5,088 nucleotides of DNA from assembly GCA_003456765.1 (NCBI GenBank), contig DMOT01000229.1:1-5088 (forward strand), written 5' to 3'. The DNA is from Bacillota bacterium (GTDB lineage Bacteria; Bacillota; DTU025). Position numbers and translations under genes: made by a program. Positions 1 through 5,088 of the stretch are shown here, piece after piece (position 1 is the first letter of the stretch; every line of letters starts with the position of its first letter). The notes below the pieces were generated by a model that had not been told where the DNA came from, made no database searches, and saw only the letters and a list, made by a program, of their open reading frames with translations.

Positions 1-26
1 TCTTCTCTCCGGGGCGAGGAGGATGA
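1..26 (+). CDS. Possible 3' tail of the gene upstream of sigF (spoIIAB by synteny), partial
   Basis: Reading from base 3, the codons give FSPGRGG and then a TGA at 24-26. This stop overlaps the sigF start codon in the ATGA arrangement also used at two later junctions in this window. In sporulating Bacillota the gene just before sigF is normally spoIIAB, the anti-sigma factor kinase, and spoIIAB and sigF are co-transcribed. Only seven codons are visible and they carry no recognisable family signature. The assignment rests on synteny and the overlapping stop, not on protein similarity. The frame could also be a chance opening. Confidence 0.3.
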
Positions 27-736
27 TGTCGGAAGCCAGCAAGCTCCGCCAACCTTCCAGCTCTGCTTCTTTGCGGGAAGCAGAGGTTCGGCGTCATGCT
101 GGCCTGGTAATGTCAGTGGCACGCAGGTTTGCCGGCAGGGCCGAGATTGCCGACCTTTATCAAGCAGGGTGTGTTGGCCTGCTCCGCGCCATCGACAGAT
201 ACGAACCGTCGCGGGGCACGGCGTTCAGCACCTTTGCGGTACCCATCATACTCTCTGAAATACTGGGCTACGTCAGGGGCTCAGGTCCTCTGCACGTGCC
301 TCGCCCGGTGCGGGAGCTTGCACAGAAGTGCCGGTACGCGCAGGACTCGCTCCGTGCTGAGCTCTCCCGTGAGCCCAAAGCAACTGAAATCGCCGCACAC
401 CTTGGTGTAGACGTTGCAGATGTAGTCCTGGCAATGGAGTCCGAGACGCATGTCGCTTCCCTTTTCGACCAGATAAGCTCTGACGACGACTCCCTCGAAC
501 TGCAAGACACCCTCCCGGGCGATCCTGCCATTGATGCTCGCGTATGCGAGTCTCTCACTCTATCTCATGCTTTGTCTGCCTTGCCCGAAATCCAGCGCAC
601 GGTAATTGAAATGCGCTTCTTTGAAGAAAGAACTCAGGCAGATGTTGCGAAGTCTCTGGCAATTTCCCAGCCGCAGGTCCACAGGATTGAGAAGGCTGCT
701 CTCGTCAAGCTCCGGCATGCCCTGGGCGGTGAATGA
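23..736 (+). CDS. sigF: RNA polymerase sporulation sigma factor, SigF-like (divergent)
   Basis: Sigma-70 family protein of 237 residues (B. subtilis SigF is about 255), expected to direct RNA polymerase to early forespore promoters. Region 2.2 is clear at residues 44-60 (DLYQAGCVGLLRAIDRY). Region 2.3 follows with FSTFAVPII at 68-76, region 3 lies at about 93-140, and the region 4.2 helix-turn-helix is at about 204-227 (TQADVAKSLAISQPQVHRIE). The last resembles the TQ.EVA..LGISQ.QVSR.EK signature of the SigF/SigG group. SigF is preferred over SigG because spoVA genes follow directly. Three oddities: the N-terminal region 2.1 is short, the usual R(D/F)xRDDG stretch reads GYVRGSG at 82-88, and K-V-S-R-S reads HVPRP at 91-95. 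Start choice: ATG 23 forms an ATGA overlap with an upstream stop, but GAGGAGG at 16-22 abuts it. ATG 26, six bases after GAGG 16-19, is equally possible. Confidence 0.88.
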   Translation: MMSEASKLRQPSSSASLREAEVRRHAGLVMSVARRFAGRAEIADLYQAGCVGLLRAIDRYEPSRGTAFSTFAVPIILSEILGYVRGSGPLHVPRPVRELAQKCRYAQDSLRAELSREPKATEIAAHLGVDVADVVLAMESETHVASLFDQISSDDDSLELQDTLPGDPAIDARVCESLTLSHALSALPEIQRTVIEMRFFEERTQADVAKSLAISQPQVHRIEKAALVKLRHALGGE

Positions 737-760
737 AACCGTCCGGCCAGTTGCATACTA
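730..760 (+). promoter_or_regulatory. SigG-type forespore promoter for the spoVA operon
   Basis: A -35 element TGAATG at 730-735 and a -10 element CATACTA at 754-760 are separated by 18 bp. The published B. subtilis SigG consensus is close to TGAATA-(17/18)-CATACTA, so only one base of 13 differs. The -35 element overlaps the sigF stop codon (TGA 734-736). Transcription should begin near 766-768, upstream of spoVAC. This fits the known SigG control of spoVA in B. subtilis. The match is read from the sequence; activity is inferred. Confidence 0.78.
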
Positions 761-768
761 GGCCATGT

Positions 769-774
769 GGGGGT
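769..774 (+). promoter_or_regulatory. Ribosome binding site deciding the spoVAC start
   Basis: GGGGGT lies nine bases before TTG 783. The competing ATG at 765 has only a weak AGG two bases upstream, and it lies at or before the predicted transcription start. Both facts favour the TTG. Confidence 0.55.
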
Positions 775-782
775 GTAGCATC

Positions 783-1250
783 TTGGCAAGTCCCGGAGCA
801 AAAAAGCAAAAAGCGGATGAACGGGCAAAGTACCAGCGGCTCGCAGCATCTATTGTGCCCAAGCCCCCTCTGGTTCGAAACGCTGTTGTAGCGTTCGTAG
901 TGGGCGGGCTCATTTGCATGGCGGGGCAAGGCGTGATGAATGCCTTCATGTCGCGAGGTTTGAGCCAGGATCAGGCCATTGCGCCTACGTTGGCGACCAT
1001 GATTCTAATCGGCGCAGTCTTGACCGGCCTTTCCGCATACCACCATATTGGCGAATTCGCAGGCGCGGGAGCAGCGATTCCAATTACCGGATTTGCCAAC
1101 ACCGTTGTAGCGGCGGCAATGGATTTCAAGCGCGAAGGCTACGTCCTGGGCATGGGCGCAAAGATGTTCATCATTGCGGGCCCGGTCTTGGTCTACGGGA
1201 TTCTATCCGGAGTCCTTGTTGCCCTTGTCAGGTGGCTTTACAGGGGGTAA
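783..1250 (+). CDS. spoVAC: Stage V sporulation protein AC (SpoVAC), DPA channel subunit
   Basis: Integral membrane protein of the spore inner membrane. In B. subtilis it is needed for DPA uptake during sporulation and release at germination, and it shows mechanosensitive-channel behaviour. With the TTG start it has 155 residues, close to the usual ~150. It has a basic cytosolic N-terminus (residues 7-20), then PKPP at 26-29, typical of the family just before the first membrane segment (about 33-53). Further hydrophobic segments lie at about 66-86, 96-112 and 126-150. The signature FAGAGAAIPITGFANT sits at 92-107. ATG 765 is in frame and would add six residues (MWGCSI) before the TTG codon. 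It is disfavoured by its poor ribosome site and by the promoter at 730-760. spoVAD follows after a 3-base gap, so the two are surely co-transcribed. Confidence 0.93.
   Translation: MASPGAKKQKADERAKYQRLAASIVPKPPLVRNAVVAFVVGGLICMAGQGVMNAFMSRGLSQDQAIAPTLATMILIGAVLTGLSAYHHIGEFAGAGAAIPITGFANTVVAAAMDFKREGYVLGMGAKMFIIAGPVLVYGILSGVLVALVRWLYRG
1242..1248 (+). promoter_or_regulatory. Ribosome binding site for spoVAD
   Basis: AGGGGGT runs to the first base of the spoVAC stop codon (TAA 1248-1250). G1247 lies six bases before ATG 1254. It supports this start and tight coupling of the two genes. Confidence 0.6.
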
Positions 1251-1253
1251 ACT

Positions 1254-2261
1254 ATGGCGACAAAACGTGTGGGCCAAAGCACAATCGTCTATTCCACTCC
1301 TCCTGTAATCGTCAGCGCAGCAACAGTCGCCGGGCCGAAGGAAAGCGAAGGCCCGATGGCCCAATGGTTCGATGAAACGGTGCCCGACGACATGTTTGGA
1401 GAGCGAACGCCTGAAAAGGCGGAACGGCGATTCATGGAGGATGCCATCAAGATCGCTATTGGCAACGCGCAAGTCCTTCCAGACCAGGTCAACATGATGT
1501 TCGCCGGAGACCTTCTGAACCAGATAATCAGCTCAAGCTTTACTGCAGAGAAACTCGCCATTCCCTTCGTGGGGCTGTATGGTGCTTGCTCCACTTCGGT
1601 ACAGAGTCTGAGCATGGCTTCGGCAATGGTTGACGGGGGCTATGCAGACCTCGCACTTGCGGTCACGAGCAGCCACTACCAGACTGCCGAGAGGCAGTTT
1701 CGCTATCCAATAGAGCTTAACATAATGCGAAAGAGCACTTCGCAGTATACCGTGACGGGAGCGGGGGCAGCATTGGTGGGTGCCTCCGGAGGCAAGATCA
1801 AGATCAAAGAGGCCACAATCGGGAAAGTCGTCGACATGGGCATCAAAGATCCAAACCAGATGGGGCCGGCTATGGCACCTGCTGCAGCCGACACAATCTT
1901 CTCGCACCTTGCCGATACTGGAAGGGACCCGGAGTACTACGATGCGATCCTCACCGGCGATCTTGGCCGTGTAGGAGCAGAGATACTCCTTGAGTTGATG
2001 GTGCAGAGAGGGGTGCCCCTGGGAGAGAACTATGCAGACTCAGGCGTGCTCATGTTCGAGGGCGTACGAGGCACCGGAGTAGGGGGAAGCGGCTGTGCCT
2101 GTTCCGCCCTTATCACATACGGCTACATATGGAAGAGGATGTGCCAGAACAAGATCTCTCGTGCTCTCATCGTTGCCACAGGCGCCCTCCTGTCGCCTCT
2201 CTCCTGGCAGCAAGGGGAGTCGATTCCGTGCATTGCAAATGCCGTGGTGCTCGAGGCATGA
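1254..2261 (+). CDS. spoVAD: Stage V sporulation protein AD (SpoVAD), DPA-binding thiolase-fold protein
   Basis: Soluble, membrane-associated subunit of the SpoVA complex. The B. subtilis protein binds DPA directly and has a thiolase/ketoacyl-synthase-like fold; current models make it the cytosolic partner of the SpoVAC/SpoVAE membrane part. At 335 residues it is full length (family about 335-345). Family marks are GLYGACSTS at 107-115, where C112 sits at the place of the thiolase nucleophile, FRYPIELN at 149-156, QYTVTGAGAALV at 164-175, LTGDLGRVG at 233-241 and GGSGCACSA at 277-285. The protein ends with SPLSWQQGESIPCIANAVV (314-332), as expected for a complete SpoVAD. Although the fold is thiolase-like, the family is not known to be a condensing enzyme. 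spoVAE begins 57 bases later, and the gap holds no hairpin or promoter that I can recognise. Confidence 0.96.
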   Translation: MATKRVGQSTIVYSTPPVIVSAATVAGPKESEGPMAQWFDETVPDDMFGERTPEKAERRFMEDAIKIAIGNAQVLPDQVNMMFAGDLLNQIISSSFTAEKLAIPFVGLYGACSTSVQSLSMASAMVDGGYADLALAVTSSHYQTAERQFRYPIELNIMRKSTSQYTVTGAGAALVGASGGKIKIKEATIGKVVDMGIKDPNQMGPAMAPAAADTIFSHLADTGRDPEYYDAILTGDLGRVGAEILLELMVQRGVPLGENYADSGVLMFEGVRGTGVGGSGCACSALITYGYIWKRMCQNKISRALIVATGALLSPLSWQQGESIPCIANAVVLEA

Positions 2262-2303
2262 TTTGGATTCTCAGGCCATCGCACACAGTTATCCAGAACC
2301 CAA

Positions 2304-2309
2304 GGGAGG
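2304..2309 (+). promoter_or_regulatory. Ribosome binding site for spoVAE
   Basis: GGGAGG lies nine bases before ATG 2319. It is the strongest such site in the 57-base spoVAD-spoVAE gap and fixes the spoVAE start. Confidence 0.55.
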
Positions 2310-2318
2310 CACTCTGGC

Positions 2319-2669
2319 ATGGACTACTTCCTGGCATTTCTCGTAGGCGGAGCAATCTGCGCGTTGGGTCAAGTCCTCCTTGACACCAGCAAGTTCTCAC
2401 CCCCTCACATGCTGGTAGCATTTGTCGTGGCAGGTGCAATCCTCTCTGGCCTCGGAATCTATGACAAGCTGGTCGACTTTGCCGGAGCGGGAGCCCTCAT
2501 CCCTGTGTCAGGGTTTGGCCATTCGATAACCCGCGGTTCTCTGATGGAGGCTGAAAGGCTGGGGGTAGTAGGGCTTTTGACGGGCGCCCTCGAGTTTACC
2601 GGGCTTGGCGTGACTACCGCAGTCTTCTTCGGCGCCGTGATTGCCCTTGCTGCAAATCCTAAGCCATGA
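2319..2669 (+). CDS. spoVAE: Stage V sporulation protein AE (SpoVAE / SpoVAEb), DPA channel subunit
   Basis: Small membrane protein of 116 residues, the usual length for SpoVAE(b). It is taken to form the inner-membrane DPA channel with SpoVAC. Hydrophobic segments lie at about 3-21, 31-49 and 83-112. The signature FAGAGALIPVSGFGHSIT is at 54-71, and ELSEAERLG-like helix residues (LMEAERLG, 75-82) precede the last membrane segment. It is recognisably a paralogue of SpoVAC: GGAICALGQ here matches GGLICMAGQ there, and the FAGAGA..IP..GF block is shared. Its TGA stop overlaps the ATG of the next gene (ATGA, 2666-2669), so ribosomes finishing spoVAE could restart on the activase-like gene. Confidence 0.94.
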   Translation: MDYFLAFLVGGAICALGQVLLDTSKFSPPHMLVAFVVAGAILSGLGIYDKLVDFAGAGALIPVSGFGHSITRGSLMEAERLGVVGLLTGALEFTGLGVTTAVFFGAVIALAANPKP

Positions 2670-3670
2670 CCACGACAGTCGGCATTCCCCGAGGGTTGCT
2701 GTACCACGACTACGGGACGGCTATGCACGCTTTTCTGGAAGCCTGCGGTGCCAGAGTTGTCGTGTCGCCCGAAACCAACAGAGAGATACTCGAGGCAGGG
2801 CTTGCACTCTGCGTTGATGATGCCTGTCTTCCCGTGAAGGCTTTCTTTGGCCATGCTGACGCCCTTGCCGACCGCGTCGACGTCTTGTTCATTCCAAGGT
2901 TCGTCAGCGTTGAGCGCGGGGCCTATGTCTGTCCGAAACTGATGGGCCTTCCTGACATGATCAGGGCAAGGCTTCGAAATGCGCCCGCTGTTCTCGATAC
3001 GTCTGTCGATGCATACCGCGGTATGCGCCGGTGCCTCTCATCCATGTTGCAGCGGGACGCCGGCGATATCCTGGGAGTCGGACCCCGGCGCCTGGCATGT
3101 GCATTACGCAATGCCCTGCTGGCTCAGGCAAAAGACGAGTACCGCGGAGAACCCGGGGCGGCCGCCCTCGCCCGGTCAACGCGGGGCCGCCCCGACGGTC
3201 AGGCTCGTGGGGACGGGCCTCGAAGCGTGTACGAGAGGGCACTCACCATCGGTGTGCTCGGACACAGCTACAACCTTGAAGATCCCTATCTCAGCCTGAA
3301 CCTCATCCCTCGACTGGGAAGAATGGGTGTGACTGCAGTAACGGCCGATGACTACAGTTATGGCGAACTCAAGCGGTGGGAGAGACGTGGGCGAGGCAGG
3401 AAGCGAGTCTTTTGGACGACTGGACGAAAGCTTATCGGAGCGGCACAGAGATGGCGCGTGACAGGCGAAGTTGATGGAGTAATACACCTGACCTCTTTTG
3501 GGTGCGGGCCTGAGTCTTTCGTAGCCGAGGTCATCGCAGCGGATGCTGCGCGCCATGGAGGCATTCCGCTCATGGTTCTTAATGTTGATGAACACTCCGG
3601 CGAGGCGGGCATGGCAACTCGCCTGGAAGCCTTCGTGGACACCGTCCGAATGAGGCAATCTGCAAGATGA
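2666..3670 (+). CDS. Acyl-CoA dehydratase activase-related protein (DUF2229 type), first of a pair
   Basis: Cytosolic 334-residue protein of the superfamily containing DUF2229 and the 2-hydroxyacyl-CoA dehydratase (HgdA/HgdB) subunits, which carry iron-sulfur clusters. Family marks are GIPRGLLYHDYG at 6-17, CVDDACLPVKAFFGHAD at 49-65, PRFVSVERGAYVCPKLMGLPD at 77-97, LTSFGCGPES at 275-284 and VDEHSGEAGMATRLEAF at 307-323. C54, C89 and C280 lie in conserved motifs and are the best cluster-ligand candidates; C27, C49, C123 and C145 are others. There is no ASKHA (BadF/HgdC) ATPase domain. A Gly/Arg/Ala-rich linker at about 161-186 splits the two halves. The gene has no convincing ribosome site, and its ATG overlaps the spoVAE stop, which implies translational coupling and expression with spoVA. 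Substrate and role are unknown. Confidence 0.82.
   Translation: MTTTVGIPRGLLYHDYGTAMHAFLEACGARVVVSPETNREILEAGLALCVDDACLPVKAFFGHADALADRVDVLFIPRFVSVERGAYVCPKLMGLPDMIRARLRNAPAVLDTSVDAYRGMRRCLSSMLQRDAGDILGVGPRRLACALRNALLAQAKDEYRGEPGAAALARSTRGRPDGQARGDGPRSVYERALTIGVLGHSYNLEDPYLSLNLIPRLGRMGVTAVTADDYSYGELKRWERRGRGRKRVFWTTGRKLIGAAQRWRVTGEVDGVIHLTSFGCGPESFVAEVIAADAARHGGIPLMVLNVDEHSGEAGMATRLEAFVDTVRMRQSAR
3154..3194. repeat. GC-rich 10-bp inverted repeat inside the linker-coding region
   Basis: CGGGGCGGCC at 3154-3163 is the exact reverse complement of GGCCGCCCCG at 3185-3194, with a 21-base spacer. It lies in the part of the first activase-like gene that encodes the Gly/Arg/Ala-rich linker, where G+C is visibly higher than on either side. 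It could form a stable hairpin in the mRNA, or be chance in GC-rich coding sequence. Confidence 0.45.
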
Positions 3671-4857
3671 AGGTCTCTTTTCCGCATCTGGGGAATATGT
3701 CGATCCCGCTTAGGGCCTTCTTCTCAGGGATAGGGATGGAAGTAGTGACGCCCCCTCCGACTACTCGAAAAACGGTGGCAATAGGTGCGCAACTTGCACC
3801 TGAAACCGCTTGCCTCCCTCTTAAGGTCACCACAGGAAACATGATCGAAGCCATCAATGCCGGCGCCGACACCGTATTCATGGTAGGGGGGATAGGCCCT
3901 TGCCGGCTCGGCTATTACTGTGAGCTTCAGAAAGATATCCTTGACGACCTCGGCCATGATGCAGAGCTCGTAGTGATAGAGCCTCCAAAAGGGCACCTTC
4001 GTGAGACCGCCCGGTTTGCACGGATTCTGACGAGTCGAGCGCGAATACGCGATGTAGTCGAAGCCGGGAGACTTGCATGGGAAAAATGCATCGGCATCGA
4101 TGTCTTTGACCAATTGGCCAACGCCGCGCGTTGGAGTGAGAGGGAGACCGGGGCGGTTGACAGGGCTGCACGGGCCGGACTTGACTGGCTAGACAAGGCG
4201 TCGCGAGTTCCAGATGTGCGCGAGGCAATAGCCGCTACTATGGAGAAAGTCAGGTCCTGCTCCACTCTGGGGACGATCCACTCATTGGATCCGTGCGCTC
4301 CGGGCCTCCAAGTTGGGGCACAGCCCCCATGCGGCGCCGATTCGCCTGTTACAGTCGGGGTCGTAGGAGAGATATATGTAGTAATGGAGCCTGCAGTCAA
4401 CATGAACCTCTGCAAGAAACTGGGTGCAATTGGCGTTGCAGTCTCCCAGCCAATTACGTTCTCCGGATGGATTATGGCTCACGTTGTCCTCGATGTCATC
4501 AAGCTAATGGCAAAGCCGGACATGCTCACATGGGCCATGCCTTACCTGAGAAGCTTTGTCGGCGGCCACGGTGTGGAAAGCGTGGGCAGATCGGTTCAGA
4601 TGGCGCGAAGCGGACTCGACGGCGTTGTGCATATCTCTCCTCTCACATGCATGCCTGAGATAGTGGCCCAGAGCATACTGCCACGAGTCAGCGAAGAGGA
4701 GGGGATCCCCATCATGTCGCTTACCGTTGATGAGCATACTGCAGATGCTGGCCTCGATACGAGGCTGGAAGCCTTTTGCGATCTTCTGGCAGTCAGGTCA
4801 GGCAAACGCTTACACGGGGCGGCGGTCACTCCTTGCAAGAACGGCAGGGCAACGTAA
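3667..4857 (+). CDS. Acyl-CoA dehydratase activase-related protein (HgdB/DUF2229-like), second of a pair
   Basis: Cytosolic 396-residue partner of the preceding protein, from the same superfamily but a different subtype. Family marks are FPHLGNMSIPLRAFF at 5-19, ETACLPLKVTTGN at 46-58, GGIGPCRLGYYCELQ at 74-88, VGEIYVVMEPAVN at 233-245, SPLTCMPEIVAQSILPRV at 324-341 and VDEHTADAGLDTRLEAF at 354-370. C49, C79, C85 and C328 are likely iron-sulfur ligands; C141, C198, C210, C222, C249, C371 and C390 are less certain. The pair resembles the separate C-terminal pieces of the very large ASKHA-ASKHA-DUF2229 fusion proteins of anaerobes, but here the ATPase part is missing. The ATG lies in an ATGA overlap with the previous stop (3667-3670). 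GAGG at 3652-3655 is a weak, distant ribosome site. A heterodimer is likely by inference. The reaction is not known; ATP-driven low-potential electron transfer is the theme of characterised relatives. Confidence 0.83.
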   Translation: MKVSFPHLGNMSIPLRAFFSGIGMEVVTPPPTTRKTVAIGAQLAPETACLPLKVTTGNMIEAINAGADTVFMVGGIGPCRLGYYCELQKDILDDLGHDAELVVIEPPKGHLRETARFARILTSRARIRDVVEAGRLAWEKCIGIDVFDQLANAARWSERETGAVDRAARAGLDWLDKASRVPDVREAIAATMEKVRSCSTLGTIHSLDPCAPGLQVGAQPPCGADSPVTVGVVGEIYVVMEPAVNMNLCKKLGAIGVAVSQPITFSGWIMAHVVLDVIKLMAKPDMLTWAMPYLRSFVGGHGVESVGRSVQMARSGLDGVVHISPLTCMPEIVAQSILPRVSEEEGIPIMSLTVDEHTADAGLDTRLEAFCDLLAVRSGKRLHGAAVTPCKNGRAT

Positions 4858-4920
4858 CAAACCGCATCGAGCCTGCCAGTCAAAGCAAGAATAGTCTGGC
4901 AACGAATACCGCGTGCCCCG

Positions 4921-4934
4921 TGAATGTGCATTCA
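4921..4934. repeat. 14-bp palindrome upstream of the vegetative-type promoter
   Basis: TGAATG-TG-CATTCA is a perfect 6-bp inverted repeat around two bases. It lies about 36 bp upstream of the -35 element at 4970 and has the symmetry expected of a dimeric regulator's operator. I do not recognise the regulator, and a short palindrome of this size can occur by chance. Confidence 0.3.
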
Positions 4935-4969
4935 TACTGGAGCAAATCGGGAACCGTCCAAGTCGGCTG

Positions 4970-4997
4970 TTGTGAGGCCAACTCCATATGGTATAAT
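4970..4997 (+). promoter_or_regulatory. SigA-type extended -10 promoter for the terminal gene
   Basis: A perfect TATAAT at 4992-4997 is preceded by the extended -10 dinucleotide TG at 4989-4990. A TTGTGA -35 element (4 of 6 matches to TTGACA) lies at 4970-4975, with a 16-bp spacer. Transcription should start near 5004, giving a leader of about 17 bases that contains the ribosome site. This separates the last gene from the sporulation operon and suggests vegetative expression. Confidence 0.72.
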
Positions 4998-5006
4998 CAG
5001 GCCCAG

Positions 5007-5012
5007 AGGAGG
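5007..5012 (+). promoter_or_regulatory. Ribosome binding site for the terminal gene
   Basis: A perfect AGGAGG eight bases before ATG 5021. It favours this start over the in-frame ATG at 5030. Confidence 0.7.
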
Positions 5013-5020
5013 GAGCGCCC

Positions 5021-5088
5021 ATGTTGTCGATGAACGTGTACTCGCTTCTAATTACTTTGCCCATTTTGCTCCTGTCTTTGTCTGTGCA
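5021..5088 (+). CDS. N-terminus of a membrane protein, probably M50-family site-2 protease (partial)
   Basis: The window ends after 22 complete codons plus CA. The peptide is a short polar start followed by one hydrophobic helix (YSLLITLPILLLSLSV, residues 7-22). Bacterial site-2 proteases of the compact SREBP/M50 type commonly begin this way, with the helix ending in VHEFAHA, whose HExxH binds zinc. Here the sequence stops at SV followed by a codon beginning CA, which can only be His or Gln, so the next residues could be that motif. Such proteases are often found beside trpS and scpA near the sigF-spoVA region in clostridial genomes, which adds mild support. Other membrane proteins remain possible because the catalytic residues are outside the window. 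Confidence 0.55.
   Translation, partial: MLSMNVYSLLITLPILLLSLSV

Noticed and set aside
765..782. ATG 765 as the spoVAC start
   Set aside because: Weak ribosome site, a position at or upstream of the predicted SigG transcription start, and an added MWGCSI that does not look like SpoVAC. TTG 783 is better supported.
914..1375. 153-codon + strand frame overlapping spoVAC and spoVAD
   Set aside because: It runs out of frame through two clearly identified spoVA genes, and its composition (Arg/His/Cys-rich) is that of a shadow.
2258..2383. Small + strand frame starting at ATG 2258, overlapping the spoVAD stop in an ATGA arrangement
   Set aside because: It runs out of frame into spoVAE, which has its own good ribosome site, and the peptide has no recognisable features.
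3176..3658. 160-codon open frame on the - strand inside the first activase-like gene
   Set aside because: Antisense to conserved DUF2229-type motifs, with no ribosome site or recognisable domain that I can see.
3927..4415. 162-codon open frame on the - strand inside the second activase-like gene
   Set aside because: It lies wholly antisense to a gene with clear family motifs. Its protein is low in recognisable pattern (Ser/Arg/Pro-rich), as expected for a GC-rich shadow frame.
4874..4901. TGCCAG...CTGGCA stem with a 16-base loop after the last full gene, competing with GGCAGG (4843-4848)/CCTGCC (4872-4877)
   Set aside because: The stems are short, the loops are long and no T-tract follows, so I do not call an intrinsic terminator.
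4903..4939. Possible second SigG promoter: CGAATA at 4903-4908 and CATACTG at 4933-4939
   Set aside because: The spacer is 24 bp, too long for SigG, and nothing resembling a -35 element lies at the correct 17-18 bp distance.

Overview
This window looks like part of the core sporulation chromosome of a GC-rich, endospore-forming member of the Bacillota, more clostridial or Limnochordia-like than Bacillus-like. The evidence is a SigF-type sigma factor followed directly by the minimal spoVAC-spoVAD-spoVAE trio, without the spoVAA/spoVAB pair found in Bacillus. G+C is in the mid-fifties by eye, and two oxygen-sensitive-type enzyme homologues of mainly anaerobic lineages follow. Genus or species cannot be named from this sequence alone. 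All genes are on the + strand.

Layout: (1) 1-26, probable last codons of an upstream gene (spoIIAB by synteny), ending in an ATGA overlap with the next gene. (2) 23-736, a divergent SigF-like forespore sigma factor. (3) 730-760, a near-perfect SigG-type promoter overlapping the sigF stop codon. (4) 783-1250 spoVAC, 1254-2261 spoVAD and 2319-2669 spoVAE, the dipicolinic acid (DPA) transport machinery of the spore inner membrane. (5) 2666-3670 and 3667-4857, two proteins of the DUF2229 / 2-hydroxyacyl-CoA dehydratase-activase-related superfamily, joined to spoVAE and to each other by 4-base ATGA overlaps. (6) 4858-5020, an intergenic stretch with a good vegetative-type extended -10 promoter. 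(7) 5021-5088, the first 22 codons of a membrane protein, probably an M50 site-2 protease, cut by the window edge.

How it may work: SigF turns on early forespore genes, including the gene for SigG in well-studied species. SigG would then read the promoter at 730-760 to make SpoVAC/D/E, which load DPA into the spore and release it at germination. The two DUF2229-type proteins appear to be the distal genes of the same transcript. A predicted iron-sulfur, radical-dehydratase-like protein pair would then be made in the forespore with the DPA channel. That association, with no ASKHA ATPase activase gene in view, is the most interesting feature. The promoter also indicates that SpoVAC starts at TTG 783 and not at ATG 765.
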